Assembly: GCF_014651695.1 (NCBI RefSeq)
Contig: NZ_BMXJ01000004.1
Coordinates: forward strand, 492,076-556,075
From: Nocardiopsis terrae
GTDB taxonomy: Bacteria > Actinomycetota > Actinomycetes > Streptosporangiales > Streptosporangiaceae
Length of the DNA stretch: 64,000 nt
Reading direction: 5' to 3'
Below, one piece after another: positions 7,926 through 17,812 of this stretch. Positions within the stretch are counted from its first letter, which is position 1. Each line of letters starts with the position of its first letter. A program made the translations under genes and the position numbers. Under the pieces are notes generated by a model. The model did not search any database and was not told where the DNA came from. It saw only the letters and a program-made list of their open reading frames with translations.

Positions 7926-9599
7926 TCAACGGGCCAGATGGATACGGGCCTCCCAGGGGCGCAGCGGGGCCAGGGCGTGCTCGGGCGCGGGATAGTTGCC
8001 GAGCAGCAGTTCGGGTTCGGTTCCCGCCACGTCCCCGGGCAGGTCCACCCGCGCCGTCCGGTCGCTCCAGTTGGCCAGCACCAGCAGCACCTGTCCGTTG
8101 AACGTGCGGGTGTAGGCGTAGACCCGGGGGTCCTCCTCCAGCAGCGGGGTGAAGCTGCCGTGCGAGACGACCGGGTGCTCCTTGCGCAGCGCGATCAGGT
8201 GCCGGTAGTGGTGGAAGACCGACCCCTGGTCGGCGACCGCGGCCTCGGCGTTGATCTCGGTGTGGTTGGGGTTCACCCCGATCCACGGCGTCCCGGTGGT
8301 GAACCCGGCGTTCTCACCGGCGTCCCACTGCATCGGGGTGCGCGCGTTGTCCCGGCTCATCCGGGCGATACCGGCCATGGCGGCGTCGGCGTCGACCTTG
8401 CCGGTCTCCACCATGGTGCGGTGGTAGTTGAGGGTCTCCAGGTCCCGGTAGTCGGCGATGTCGTCCAGGTGGGCGTTGGTCATGCCCAGTTCCTCGCCCT
8501 GGTAGACGTACGGGGTGCCCTGCATCATGTGCAGCGTGGTGGCCAGCGCGGTCGCGGACTCCACCCGGTACCGGCCGTCGTCGCCGAACCGCGAGACCGC
8601 GCGCGGCTGGTCGTGGTTGTTCCAGTACAGGCTGTTCCAGCCCCGGTCGTTCAGGCCCACCTGCCAGCGGTTGAGCGAGGCCTTCAACCGGACCAGGTCC
8701 AGCGGCCGGGGGTCGAACTTGCCGCCGGGGCCGTGGTCCAGGTCCACGTGCTCGAACTGGAACACCATGTTCAGTTCCCGGTTGACCGGGTTGGTGTGGA
8801 TGCGCGCCTGCTCCACGCCCACCCCGGGCATCTCCCCCACGGTGAGCACGTCGCGCCCGGCGAAGGCCCTCTCGTGCATCTCGTGCAGGAACTCGTGCAG
8901 GCGCGGACCGTTGACGGCGTGTTCGGCGAAGACGCCGTGGTCGCCGACCACCGGCCCGTCCGGGAGTTCGGGGTTCTTGGACACGAAGTTGATGACGTCC
9001 AGCCGGAACCCGTCCGCGCCGCGGGCCAGCCACCACAGGGCCACCTCGTGCACGGCCGCGCGCACCCGGGGGTTCTCCCAGTTCAGGTCCGGCTGAGAGG
9101 GGCTGAACAGGTGCAGGTAGTACTCGCCGCGCTCCTCGTCGTAGGTCCAGGCGGGCCCGGAGAAGACCGAGCCCCAGTTGTTGGGCGGGCCCCCGTCCCG
9201 GCCCGGACGCCAGAAGTAGAAGTCGCGTTTGTCGTCGTCGCCCGCGCGGGAGGCGGTGAACCAGGGGTGCCGGTCACTGGTGTGGTTGACGACCAGGTCC
9301 ATCACCAGGCGCATACCGCGCTCGTGCAGCCCGTCCCGGAGCCGGTCCCAGTCCTCCAGGGTCCCGAACCGGGGGTCGATGCCGGTGTAGTCGCTGATGT
9401 CGTAGCCGTTGTCGTGCCACGGCGAGGGGTAGACGGGTGACAGCCACACCACGTCCACACCGAGCAGTTGCAGGTAGTCCAGTTTCTCGATGACGCCGGG
9501 CAGGTCGCCGACACCGTCGCCGTCGCTGTCGTTGAAGCTGCTCGGATAGACCTGGTAGACGACGCTGGACTTCCACCAGTCGGCGCTGGGTTCGGGCAT
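7926..9599 (-). CDS. GH13 alpha-glucosidase / oligo-1,6-glucosidase
   Basis: A 557-residue GH13 enzyme with no signal peptide, so cytoplasmic hydrolysis of short alpha-glucosides is likely. ATG 9599 is preceded by AAGGAA. Conserved regions: VMDLVVNHTS (about 99-108), nucleophile Asp201 in GFRLDVINF, acid/base Glu256 in LTVGEMPGV, and Asp330 in NNHDQPRAVSRFGD. The DVIN context at the nucleophile resembles alpha-1,6/alpha-1,4 exo-glucosidases (AglA/MalL type). A perfect palindrome lies in the upstream region. No sugar transporter is adjacent. Confidence 0.92.
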   Translation of the reverse strand: MPEPSADWWKSSVVYQVYPSSFNDSDGDGVGDLPGVIEKLDYLQLLGVDVVWLSPVYPSPWHDNGYDISDYTGIDPRFGTLEDWDRLRDGLHERGMRLVMDLVVNHTSDRHPWFTASRAGDDDKRDFYFWRPGRDGGPPNNWGSVFSGPAWTYDEERGEYYLHLFSPSQPDLNWENPRVRAAVHEVALWWLARGADGFRLDVINFVSKNPELPDGPVVGDHGVFAEHAVNGPRLHEFLHEMHERAFAGRDVLTVGEMPGVGVEQARIHTNPVNRELNMVFQFEHVDLDHGPGGKFDPRPLDLVRLKASLNRWQVGLNDRGWNSLYWNNHDQPRAVSRFGDDGRYRVESATALATTLHMMQGTPYVYQGEELGMTNAHLDDIADYRDLETLNYHRTMVETGKVDADAAMAGIARMSRDNARTPMQWDAGENAGFTTGTPWIGVNPNHTEINAEAAVADQGSVFHHYRHLIALRKEHPVVSHGSFTPLLEEDPRVYAYTRTFNGQVLLVLANWSDRTARVDLPGDVAGTEPELLLGNYPAPEHALAPLRPWEARIHLAR

Positions 9600-9640
9600 G
9601 GGTTCCTTCTCCGCTCGTGGTCGGCTCACCATTCAATCGT

Positions 9641-9654
9641 TCCCGGGCCCGGGA
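9641..9654. promoter_or_regulatory. 14 bp palindrome upstream of glucosidase gene
   Basis: TCCCGGGCCCGGGA is a perfect 14 bp palindrome 42 bp upstream of the glucosidase start. It could be an operator, but GC-rich DNA produces such sequences by chance. Confidence 0.3.
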
Positions 9655-9804
9655 CGGCAGGGGAAACGCGTGGCGGATCCGCTTCGGTCCCCTCCTCCGT
9701 GCCGGGCGCGGCCCGGGCAGGACCGCGCACCGGCGACGGGGGGAGTTGACGCGCCCGGCCCGCCAGGCATAGGACCACAGGAGACACCAGACGAAGGGGA
9801 CCCC

Positions 9805-10605
9805 ATGTGCTTGCACGGAACCGGTGAGACCGTCAGGGCCCGGGCCGGGGGCTCCGCGCCCGCCGGACCGCCGACCCCGTCGGCCGCCCACCGCCCCTGG
9901 CCGAAGGGGTTCCGCAGGGTGGCCGACCTCAGCCACACCCTCTCCCCCGGTATGCCGTCCTGGGACGAGGACAAGCCCGTCCGGGAGACGCTCGCGCCGC
10001 CCGCGCCCGAGGGGGAGTTCGGGTTCTACGTGCAGCGGTGGAGCATGTCCGAGCACACCGGGACCCACCTGGACGCCCCCGGACACGTGATCGGCGGCGG
10101 TCGGCTGGTGCCCGACATCGATCCGGGTGAACTCGTCGCCCCGGCCGCCGTGATCGACATCCGCGCCCGGGCCGCGGAGGACCCCGACACCACGGTGACC
10201 GTGGACGACATCCGCGCCTTCGAGCGCCTGCACGGCCGTATCCCGGCAGGGGCGGCGGTCCTGATGTGTTCGGGGTGGAGCACCCGCTGGGCGGAGGGCG
10301 ACGAGCGGGTCCGGGGCACCGCCGAGGACGGTTCGTGGCACTTCCCCGGATTCTCCCCCGAGGCCTGCGAGTTCCTGGTCTCCCGGCGCGGCATCGCCGG
10401 AACGGGCGTGGACACGCTGAGCACCGACCCCGGGAACTCCACCGAGTTCCCCGCCCACGAGGTGGTGGGGCGCGCCGACCGGTGGGGGCTGGAGGCCCTG
10501 ACCGGGCTGGAGCAGCTGCCGCCGAGCGGCGCGATGATCACGGTGGGGGTGCTGCCCGGCCTGGACGCCTCCGGCGGCCCGAGTCGGGTGCTCGCCCTGT
10601 GGTGA
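9805..10605 (+). CDS. cyclase-family (kynurenine-formamidase-like) metal hydrolase
   Basis: A 266-residue protein from ATG 9805 (GAAGGGGA upstream). The family metal-binding signature HxGTHxDxPxH appears as H84-TGTH88-LD90-APGH94. It is preceded by DLSHTLSPGMPSWDEDKP, typical of the cyclase superfamily that includes KynB and isatin hydrolase. GTGVDTLSTDPGN and PSGAMITVGVLPGLDASGGP complete the fold. Metal-dependent hydrolysis of an amide or lactam is expected. The 40-residue N-terminal extension is longer than in KynB. No tryptophan-catabolism genes are nearby, so KynB itself is not claimed. Confidence 0.88.
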   Translation: MCLHGTGETVRARAGGSAPAGPPTPSAAHRPWPKGFRRVADLSHTLSPGMPSWDEDKPVRETLAPPAPEGEFGFYVQRWSMSEHTGTHLDAPGHVIGGGRLVPDIDPGELVAPAAVIDIRARAAEDPDTTVTVDDIRAFERLHGRIPAGAAVLMCSGWSTRWAEGDERVRGTAEDGSWHFPGFSPEACEFLVSRRGIAGTGVDTLSTDPGNSTEFPAHEVVGRADRWGLEALTGLEQLPPSGAMITVGVLPGLDASGGPSRVLALW

Positions 10606-10675
10606 GCCCGCCCTCCCCGGGCCGGGACCGGCCGGTCGGCTGAGTCGGGGGCAGCCGGTCGGCTGATCCGGCCGG

Positions 10676-11905
10676 TCAGTCGATCCGCGGCCGTGGGATG
10701 CCTCGGTCGGGGGTCCACTCCAGCAGCATGATGGTGGCGTCGTCGGTGAAACTGCCGCGCTGGTGGTCGTGGATGGCGTGGATCAGGCGCCGCAGGGTCT
10801 CGGGGGCGGGTTCGTCGGCGGAGGCGGCCCGGATGACGAAGTCGGTGAAGCGTTCCAGGCCGAACATCTGCCCGTCGCTGTCGTGTGCGTCGGTGACGCC
10901 GTCGGTGTAGAGCAGGACCTGGTCGCCGGGTTCGAGGGCGAACTCGTGGACGGTGCGCGGGGAGACGTCGGTGAAGACCCCGTCCAGACCGAGCGGGAGT
11001 TCGGGGGTGCGGTCCATCGCGCCCTCGACCAGTCGCCTGTCGCGGATCAGCAGGGGCGCGGGATGGGCGCAGTTGACCCAGGAGAACACCCCGGTGGACA
11101 GGTCCAGGGTGGCGAACACCGCCGTGCAGAAGCGTTCCGGCAGCCAGGTGACCAGGGCGTGTTCCACGTTGTCGGTGAGTTCGGCCAGGTCGGCGCCGTT
11201 GCGGCGGGCGCTGCGCGCACCGGCCATGGCGACCGACGCGGTCAGCCCGGAGGCGAGGTCGTGCCCCATCGCGTCGAGGATGACGGCGTGCAGGGTGTTG
11301 CGGGTGATGGAGTGGTCGAAGGCGTCGCCGCCCAGCTCGTAGGCGGGTTCGAGGACCGCCGTGGAGACCCCGCGCCTGGCCCCCAGGGTGCGGGGCGGGA
11401 GGAAGGCGCGCAGCATCTCGGTGCGGAGCTGCACGTCGCGGGTGCGGGTGCGGCGGACGTAGGTGTCGCTGTAGGCGCGCTTGGACGTGACGACCAGGGC
11501 CAGCAGCGAGGCGAGTGTGTGGCAGCGGCGGAGTATGGGTTCGTCGATCCGGGGTGTGCGGATGTGCAGGACCCCCACCCGGTCGGCGCCGTCCTTGAGC
11601 GGCAGCCAGAGGCTGAGCTCGTCGGCGCCGCCCTCGGCCAGCCGCAGGGTGTCGGAGCGGTAGGCCTCCCCCGCGACGCTGGAGTCGACGTCGAGGATGG
11701 GCCCGCCGGTGAGCGGGACGAGCAGGCGCTGCTGCAGGTCGACCAGGTGCACGGTGATCTTGCTGAGGCCGATCGCCGTGCCGTAGCGGCCGGCGGCCTC
11801 CAGGACCTCGATGGGCCCGCTCTCGTGTACGGACCTGACGAGCTCCTGGAACAGCAGCTCACTCTTGCTGAGCGGTGTCACTTCCGCCACTCCCGGCTCC
11901 TGCAT
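10676..11905 (-). CDS. SpoIIE/RsbU-type PP2C serine phosphatase with N-terminal sensor domain
   Basis: A 409-residue protein. Residues ~20-160 form a GAF-like sensor ([36 protein letters not shown]). The C-terminal half is a SpoIIE phosphatase domain with metal-binding Asp residues in [23 protein letters not shown] and [15 protein letters not shown]. Such enzymes dephosphorylate anti-sigma-factor antagonists in partner-switching stress pathways. No antagonist or anti-sigma kinase is adjacent; the nearest ATP-binding protein is at 24.7 kb. It is convergent with the cyclase-family gene. Confidence 0.92.
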   Translation of the reverse strand: MQEPGVAEVTPLSKSELLFQELVRSVHESGPIEVLEAAGRYGTAIGLSKITVHLVDLQQRLLVPLTGGPILDVDSSVAGEAYRSDTLRLAEGGADELSLWLPLKDGADRVGVLHIRTPRIDEPILRRCHTLASLLALVVTSKRAYSDTYVRRTRTRDVQLRTEMLRAFLPPRTLGARRGVSTAVLEPAYELGGDAFDHSITRNTLHAVILDAMGHDLASGLTASVAMAGARSARRNGADLAELTDNVEHALVTWLPERFCTAVFATLDLSTGVFSWVNCAHPAPLLIRDRRLVEGAMDRTPELPLGLDGVFTDVSPRTVHEFALEPGDQVLLYTDGVTDAHDSDGQMFGLERFTDFVIRAASADEPAPETLRRLIHAIHDHQRGSFTDDATIMLLEWTPDRGIPRPRID

Positions 11906-12219
11906 GCCCCACCCCCGAAGGTCTCAGTGTCACACCGGCGGGAGCTCCGGCCCAGCCTTCGGACCGCGTGTCCCTTAGCAGGTCAAACCGGATGTATCTC
12001 CCTCCGGGCCCGCTCGGGGTCAGGGCTCAGCGGCGGTTCGGGGTACCGGCCCGGACACGAGCCGGTCCGGTTCCCGGGGTGAACGCCGCCACGGCGTGGG
12101 CGGCGCCGCGCTCCTCCGAGCGGGAGACGACCCGGCCGCGGTGCAGGCGGAGCGCGGTCTCGGTGTCGTCGTCGGCTCCGGCCGCCCCTGCGGTGGCGGC
12201 GACGCCGGGGTCGGGGACG

Positions 12220-12713
12220 ATCCGCGGCCGCGCCCAGGCCCGGGCCGGAAGGCGCGAGGAACTGTGGCGGACAGTCCGCGAGCTCACCGACGAGGGCACG
12301 ACCGTCCTGCTCACCACCCAGTACCTGGAGGAGGCCGACGCCCTGGCCGACGACATCGCGGTGATCGACCGGGGCAGGGTCGTCGCCGACGGCACCCCTG
12401 CCGAACTCAAACGCGTGGTGGGCGGGCAGGCCGTCTCCCTGCGACCCGCCGACACCGCCCGGACCTGGACGGCCGCCGCCGTCATGGAGCGGGTCGCGGG
12501 CCGTGCGCCCGAACAGACCCGGCAGACCCTGTCCGTACCGGTCGACGGCGACTCCACGGCCCTGGCATGGCGCTCGCCCTCCGGGAGCGCGGTGTCTCCG
12601 TCACCGAGTTCTCACTCCACCTGCCCAGCCTCGACGAGGTGTTCTCCGCACTCACCGGCACCGCCCGCAGGAGCGGGGCACCTTCGGACACGGACGAGGA
12701 GACCAGCGCATGA
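12220..12713 (+). pseudogene. DrrA-type ABC ATPase remnant (N-terminus lost, frameshifted)
   Basis: Only the C-terminal part of a daunorubicin-resistance-type ATPase can be read: [20 protein letters not shown], then [19 protein letters not shown] and [19 protein letters not shown]. The Walker A, signature and Walker B regions are absent. Near 12560-12580 the coding frame switches, after which [20 protein letters not shown] and [10 protein letters not shown], the normal DrrA tail, continue to the stop at 12711-12713. This stop overlaps the ATG of the permease remnant, preserving the original DrrA-DrrB coupling. The product cannot hydrolyse ATP. Confidence 0.85.
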
Positions 12714-13369
12714 GCGCCCCCACCGGCAACAGCCGCGGCACTGCCCCGGCGGCCCCCGACCGCCGCCCCGCCCCGCTGCTCGGCTCGGTCCTGGCCGACC
12801 TGGTCCGCTACCTGGCCACGGTGCTGATCCTGTTCGCGATCGGTTCCCTCATGGACTTCCGGGTCGGGACCGACCCGGCCTCCGCGATCGCCGCCGCGGC
12901 CCTGGCCATCGGGTTCGGGTTCGCCCTGAGCTGGGTCATGGTGTTCCTGGGTGTGCTGATACGCGACGAGAACGGCGTCATGGCGATCACCTTCATCGCG
13001 ATCCTGCCGCTGCTGCTCGGCACCAGCATGGCCGCCCCCGTCGACACCCTGCCCGGCCGGCTCCGGGCCCGGGCCGGGGCCAACCCGGCCATCCACGCCA
13101 TGGACGCCGCCCGGGCCCTGCTCACCGGCACCCCGGCGGGTGACTCGCTCGTCCTCACCCTGGCCTGGTCGGCGGGGCTGGCCGCGGTGTTCGCGCCCCT
13201 GGCCGTGTGGGCCTTCAACCGCGAACGCTGCCCCCTCGGGCCCACGGGCCCTGTTCGTTCCGGGCCCGCTCCCCCCTACGCTGGCTCCGCCGGTCCAACC
13301 CATCTGGGCCGTCCCCTCGGCCCGGCCCCTGCGGGGCGCCCGGCGGGGCGGCGAGAGGAGTCGAGTTGA
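12710..13369 (+). pseudogene. DrrB-type ABC-2 permease remnant with internal deletion
   Basis: It starts at ATG 12710 in a 4 bp overlap with the ATPase remnant. The first ~22 residues resemble a DrrB N-terminal tail. The sequence then jumps straight to [20 protein letters not shown], which in DrrB proteins lies near the middle, so about 90-100 residues with the first membrane helices are missing. The rest follows the family ([40 protein letters not shown]). The usual stop is also lost, so the frame runs to a TGA at 13367-13369 inside the TTG start of the next gene. It is unlikely to form a transporter. Confidence 0.8.
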
Positions 13370-14331
13370 ACGTCAAGCACCACCGCGTCGAGGTGAACGG
13401 CCTCCGTCTGCACGTCGCCGAACAGGGCGAGGGTCCGCTGGTCCTGCTGCTGCACGGCTTCCCTGAGAGCTGGTACTCCTGGCGGCACCAGTTCGCCGCC
13501 CTGGCCGAAGCCGGGTACCGGGTGGTCGCCCCCGACCAGCGCGGTTACGCCCGCAGCGACCGGGCGGCCAGCGTCGAGGAATACTCCCTGCCGCACCTGG
13601 CCGGGGACGTCACCGCGCTGATCGGCGCGCTGGGCGCCGAGGAGGCGGTGCTGGTCGGGCACGACTGGGGCGCCCCGGTCGCCTGGACCACGGCGCTGCT
13701 CCGACCGGACCTGGTGCGCGCCGTGGCGGGGTTGAGCGTGCCGCCGCTTCCGCCCACCGGGATGCCGTCGACCGGGTCGTCCCGGCGCACCTACGGGGAG
13801 GGCTACTACCAGGTCTACTTCCAGGAGCCCGGCAGGGCCGACGCCGAGCTCGCAGCGGATCCGGCCGCGACCATGCGCCGCCTGCTGGTCGGCGCCTCCG
13901 GCGACAACCCGGACCGGAGCTGGCCGCGGCCGTGGATCGTCGGCGAGGGCGAGGCACTGCTGGACGGCATGCCCGAACCGGCGGAGCTGCCGGACTGGCT
14001 GACCGCCGAGGACGTCGCCGTGTTCGCCGAGGACTACTCGGCCCCGGACGCGTTCACCGGCCCGCTCAACTGGTACCGCAACATCGACCGCAACCAGGGC
14101 CTGATGTCGGCCTTCCACGGCCTGCGCATCGAGGTCCCGGCCCTGTACGTGGCAGGCGACAGGGACATGGTCACCGTCCTGGAGGGCGTGCCGGAGCTGC
14201 GCGGGATGCTGCCGCTGATCGCCCCGAAGCTGCACGCCGACATCACCCTGTCCGGCTGCGGCCACTGGACCCAGCAGGAGCGCCCCAAGGAGGTCAACGC
14301 CGCCCTGCTGGACTTCCTCGCCGCCCTGTGA
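13366..14331 (+). CDS. alpha/beta hydrolase, epoxide-hydrolase-like
   Basis: A 321-residue alpha/beta-hydrolase. The TTG start at 13366 is supported by GAGAGGAG 5 nt upstream. HGFPESWYSWRHQF carries the oxyanion-hole HGFPE motif of epoxide hydrolases. The nucleophile elbow is GHDWGA (Asp nucleophile, as in epoxide hydrolases and dehalogenases). The acid lies in VAGDRDMVT and the catalytic His in SGCGHWTQQERP. A cap domain with tyrosines (GEGYYQVYF; LNWYRNIDRN) fits epoxide opening. TTGA at 13366-13369 couples it to the readthrough end of the DrrB remnant, which may be a by-product of that gene's decay. Confidence 0.88.
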   Translation: MNVKHHRVEVNGLRLHVAEQGEGPLVLLLHGFPESWYSWRHQFAALAEAGYRVVAPDQRGYARSDRAASVEEYSLPHLAGDVTALIGALGAEEAVLVGHDWGAPVAWTTALLRPDLVRAVAGLSVPPLPPTGMPSTGSSRRTYGEGYYQVYFQEPGRADAELAADPAATMRRLLVGASGDNPDRSWPRPWIVGEGEALLDGMPEPAELPDWLTAEDVAVFAEDYSAPDAFTGPLNWYRNIDRNQGLMSAFHGLRIEVPALYVAGDRDMVTVLEGVPELRGMLPLIAPKLHADITLSGCGHWTQQERPKEVNAALLDFLAAL

Positions 14332-14410
14332 AGGCTCCCGCCCCTCTCCCCGGCGGGATCCTCCTGGTGATCTTGCTACCAGAAGCGACACAGGCGCCTT
14401 GGGATCAAGT

Positions 14411-14560
14411 GGTTGTTGCACCGACCCGGGCACTGTGCTTTTCAGGGGTGCGCCGATCACCGTGATCCTGCGCGCGGGTGTCACTGGCCCCTGTGCACCG
14501 AAGCTGCGCGTCCCGCCGCGCTGGGATCTCAACCGCGATCCGTACCCGTGTTCCGCCAAG
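14411..14560. repeat. diverged intergenic repeat, copy A
   Basis: About 150 bp between the convergent hydrolase and PucR genes resembles 24508-24657 in the same orientation. Shared blocks are TTGyTGCACCGrCCCGGGCAC, GTGCGC, CGGGTGTCAmTGGCCCC, TGCGCkTCCCGCCGCGC and a CGTrysCGTG end. No coding frame is conserved. It may be a family of short dispersed intergenic elements. Confidence 0.55.
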
Positions 14561-14595
14561 CCCGTTTCTACCGGGCCCCGCGCAGCCCCGGGCCA

Positions 14596-15822
14596 TCACT
14601 CCTTCGGGCCGCTCCAGGACAGCAGGTGCAGGGCCGCGCCGACGCTGACCGGGTCGTGGGCGAGCGGACGCGGCAGCAGCTCGTCGCAGCGGGCGAGCCG
14701 CCGGACCACGGTGTTGCGGTGGGTGTACAGGCGCTCGGCCACCCGGGCGGCGTTGCACTGCTGGTCGAGGTAGGTGCGCAGGGTCAGGTGCAGGACGGGG
14801 TCGGCGCGTGCCAGCTCGCCGAGGGTGTCCGCGACGAACTCGTCCGCCCGGCCGACGTCCTGGCTGAGCAGCGCCACCAACTGGGCGTCCGTGTAACCGC
14901 CCGCACGGCGGGAGGTACTCAGGCGGGCCATCATGCGTTGGACGGCCGCGGCCTCCAGGTGGCTCTGCCGGAAACCGTCCAGGTCCGCCCGCGGGCGGCC
15001 GAGGGCGACCCGGACCGCGGGGACGGCGGCGAGCCCCGACTCCAGGTCCTCGGTGCGCGGCGCGGTGGAGACCGGGAGCCACAGCCACATCGACGAACCG
15101 GTGGCCGGCACGGTGAGGCGCCGCGGTGTTCCGGCGGCGGCCAGGACCAGCTCGGCGGCCTGTTCGAGCTGGTCGCCGGTGACGTCGTTTCCCCAGATGA
15201 TGGCGGCCAGGTGGCTGCCGGTCAGGTGGTAGCCCAGGCGTTGTTCGGCGCTGGAACGGGAGACCGGTGCGCCTTCGAGGATCAGGGACACGGTGGTCAG
15301 CCGTTCGGAGTGGGTGCCCTGGCCGAGTTCCCGCCGCTCCTGGCGCATGACCTCGCTGACGGCGTCGATGGTGTCGTCGATGAAGGTGTAGATCGACCGC
15401 GAGGTGAGGGCGAGCACCTCGTGCAGGACCTCGGCGTCGGAGGTGAGGCCGAAGCAGATCTCCATCCAGCGGCGCCAGGCGACGTTCTGGCCCAGCCGCC
15501 AGATGTCGAGGGCCTTCTCGTCCAGGTCGCGGCGGACCATGTCCCGGACGGACTCCAGCAGCTCGGGGCTCAGGTTGGCGCTGACCCGGGCCCCCGGACG
15601 CTGGATGTTGGCGGCGGCCCAGTGCAGGAGGTTGGAGAGGTTGGCCCGGCGGGCGCCGTCCTCCAGCACCGGGTCCACGTGCGCGGGGGACGTGCCGCTG
15701 GCGTGCCGGACCGCGTCGAACAGCTCGTCGAGCCATTCTTCCCGAGGGTCCAGCGCCTGTTCGGCACCCTTGCGGATGACTTCACGCGCCCGTGGTGAGG
15801 GTGGTTCCCAGTCGTGTCTCAC
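14596..15822 (-). CDS. PucR/CdaR-family transcriptional regulator
   Basis: A 408-residue protein from GTG 15822. The C-terminal ~60 residues carry the PucR helix-turn-helix: LTLRTYLDQQCNAARVAERL followed by YTHRNTVVRRLARCDELLPR. The central region resembles the GGDEF-like fold of CdaR-type regulators, and the N-terminal half is a helical sensor-like region. It lies 68 bp downstream of the SDR gene on the same strand and may be read from the BVMO operon. It is a possible regulator of that operon now that the divergent TetR gene is broken. The effector is unknown. Confidence 0.85.
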   Translation of the reverse strand: MRHDWEPPSPRAREVIRKGAEQALDPREEWLDELFDAVRHASGTSPAHVDPVLEDGARRANLSNLLHWAAANIQRPGARVSANLSPELLESVRDMVRRDLDEKALDIWRLGQNVAWRRWMEICFGLTSDAEVLHEVLALTSRSIYTFIDDTIDAVSEVMRQERRELGQGTHSERLTTVSLILEGAPVSRSSAEQRLGYHLTGSHLAAIIWGNDVTGDQLEQAAELVLAAAGTPRRLTVPATGSSMWLWLPVSTAPRTEDLESGLAAVPAVRVALGRPRADLDGFRQSHLEAAAVQRMMARLSTSRRAGGYTDAQLVALLSQDVGRADEFVADTLGELARADPVLHLTLRTYLDQQCNAARVAERLYTHRNTVVRRLARCDELLPRPLAHDPVSVGAALHLLSWSGPKE

Positions 15823-15890
15823 CGGTGGATTTTATACCTCCCAGGCAGCTCGGATGAGGCGTTTTGGCCATGATGACCCGCCCATGCCGT

Positions 15891-16733
15891 TCAGCCCCTG
15901 CTACGGCGCGAGCGCACCGCGGCGGTGAAGACGCGCTGGTAGCCGGTGGGCAGGACGCGGACGAGGGCGTCGAGGAGACGGGCGTCGGCGCCGATGAGCA
16001 CGCGGGGCCGGTCCCGGCGCACCCCGCGCAGGATGGCCGCGGCCGCCTTCTCCGGCGAGGTGATGAAGAGCTTCTCGAACTCCTGCCCGGCCTCCTCACC
16101 GCTCCTGCCGGTGAGTTCGCGGACGCTGTCGTCGTGGCGGGCCGTCCTGGCGATGTTGGTCCTGATCCCGCCCGGGTGCACGCAGGTCGCCGAGACCGCC
16201 GAGCCCGCCGCCTTCAGGTCCTGGCGCAGGGACTCGGTGAACCCGCGCACCGCGAACTTGCTGGCGTTGTACCCGCTCATCAGGGGTTGGGCGCTCAGCC
16301 CGAAGACGCTGGAGGTGTTGACGACGTGCCCTTCCCCCGAGGCCTCCAGGTGGGGCAGGAAGGCCTTGGTCCCGTAGACCACGCCCCAGAAGTTGATGTC
16401 CATGATCCAGCGGTAGCTGTCCAGGCCGATCCCGCCGACGGTGCCGGACAGGGCCACCCCGGCGTTGTTGAAGACGAGGTCGACCCGGCCGTGGTCGGCG
16501 ACGACCCGGTCGGCCCAGGCGTACACGCCCGCCTCGTCGGCGACGTCGAGCACGGTGGTCGTGGTGGTGACCCCGGAGTCGGCGAGCAGGGCGGCGGTCT
16601 TCTTCAGGCCCGCCCCGTCCACGTCGGAGAGGGCGAGGTGACAGCCCTGGGCGGCAAGGGCCAGCGCGAGTCCGCGCCCGATCCCGGATCCGGCTCCGGT
16701 GACCGCGGCGACCTTGTCGGCGAGGTTCTTCAT
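15891..16733 (-). CDS. short-chain dehydrogenase/reductase
   Basis: A 280-residue classical SDR. Cofactor motif TGAGSGIG (12-19), DVAD near 63, NNAG (89-92), catalytic Ser about 142, Tyr155 and Lys159 in YNASK, and PGGIRTNIAR. Length and C-terminal pattern resemble the SDRs that accompany Baeyer-Villiger monooxygenases (for example sadH in the mycobacterial mymA operon). It lies 83 bp downstream of the hydrolase gene, suggesting an alcohol-to-ketone or reverse step feeding the BVMO. Confidence 0.9.
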   Translation of the reverse strand: MKNLADKVAAVTGAGSGIGRGLALALAAQGCHLALSDVDGAGLKKTAALLADSGVTTTTTVLDVADEAGVYAWADRVVADHGRVDLVFNNAGVALSGTVGGIGLDSYRWIMDINFWGVVYGTKAFLPHLEASGEGHVVNTSSVFGLSAQPLMSGYNASKFAVRGFTESLRQDLKAAGSAVSATCVHPGGIRTNIARTARHDDSVRELTGRSGEEAGQEFEKLFITSPEKAAAAILRGVRRDRPRVLIGADARLLDALVRVLPTGYQRVFTAAVRSRRSRG

Positions 16734-16816
16734 GGCGGGGTTTCCTTCGACGGGGGAAGACGGGGAAGGGGGTTGTTCGGGGATCGTTCAGCGGCCAACG
16801 GAGAGGTACCGCGAGC

Positions 16817-17812
16817 TCAGCTCTCGCGGCTCTCGCTCTTGACCCGCTCTGTGCGGGCGAGGCCGGTGGTGAGGTCGACCAGATGGTCGAGGACCCCGGG
16901 GGCCAGGTGGTGGCGCATGCCCGGGACGAGGACGTGCCGGGCCCCGGGGATCGCCCGGGCCGTGGCGCGGCCTCCGCTGGGGTGGACCATGGGGTCGGTG
17001 TCCCCGTGGACGACCAGCGTGGGCACGGTGATCCGGCGCACCTGTGCGGTGCGGTCGCCGGACGCCTGGATGGCGCCGACCTGGCGGGCCACCTCCGCGC
17101 CGCTGCGGGGGCCGCCGCGGCGGTCCCAGACGGCGCGCGCCCAGGTACGCTCCAGCTGCTCGTCGGGCGGGTGGACCGCGGACCCGATGTGCGCGAGCAG
17201 GGACAGGTGCCGTTCCACCGACTCCTCGGCGGTGCGGGCCGCGGGCCTGGCCATCCGGATCAGGGTCGAGGTCGCGGGCTGGCCCACCCTGCGGTTACCC
17301 GTGGTGGAGAAGATCGAGGTCAGGGTGGCTGCACGGTCGGGATGCCGGGCAGCGAGGGTCTGCGCGATCATGCCGCCCATGGACATGCCGACCAGGTGGA
17401 CGCGGTCGACGCCGAGGTGGTCGAGGAGGCCGCGGGTGTCGGCGGCCATGTCGGCGAGGTCGTAGGCGTCCGTCCGGGGCCGGGCCAGCAGCTGACGCAG
17501 CCGCCCCGGCGGCGGTGCGGCCATCCGGGTGGAGCGGCCCGCGTCGCGGTTGTCGAACCGGATCACCCGGAACCCGCGGTCCACGAACCCCTGAACCATG
17601 CGCTGGGGCCAGGAGGTCAGGTCCAGGGCCAGGCCCGCGACGAGCAGGAGCGGGGTCCCGTCCGCGGGGCCGTCGACGCGGTAACAGATCCGGATCCCGC
17701 CGGGCAGGTCCGCGAACCGGTCACCGGACGCCTCCGCGGGCGCGGGCGCGGGCCCCGGGTCAGCGGCTTCGTTCTCGGTGTGCTCGGGGCTCTCGGTGTG
17801 CTCGGCGCTCAT
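16817..17812 (-). CDS. alpha/beta hydrolase of the BVMO operon
   Basis: A 331-residue alpha/beta-fold hydrolase with an acidic/Pro-rich N-terminal extension of ~30 residues. The nucleophile elbow is [10 protein letters not shown] (Ser), the acid lies in [12 protein letters not shown], and the catalytic His in [10 protein letters not shown]. Its ATG overlaps the BVMO stop (ATGA), so the two are translationally coupled. A BVMO makes an ester or lactone and this enzyme could hydrolyse it, as proposed for LipR next to MymA in mycobacteria. That functional link is inferred from context. Confidence 0.88.
   Translation of the reverse strand: MSAEHTESPEHTENEAADPGPAPAPAEASGDRFADLPGGIRICYRVDGPADGTPLLLVAGLALDLTSWPQRMVQGFVDRGFRVIRFDNRDAGRSTRMAAPPPGRLRQLLARPRTDAYDLADMAADTRGLLDHLGVDRVHLVGMSMGGMIAQTLAARHPDRAATLTSIFSTTGNRRVGQPATSTLIRMARPAARTAEESVERHLSLLAHIGSAVHPPDEQLERTWARAVWDRRGGPRSGAEVARQVGAIQASGDRTAQVRRITVPTLVVHGDTDPMVHPSGGRATARAIPGARHVLVPGMRHHLAPGVLDHLVDLTTGLARTERVKSESRES

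Noticed and set aside
12027..12557. A 176-codon minus-strand frame over the DrrA remnant
   Set aside because: No recognisable product; the plus strand reads a clear ABC ATPase C-terminus.
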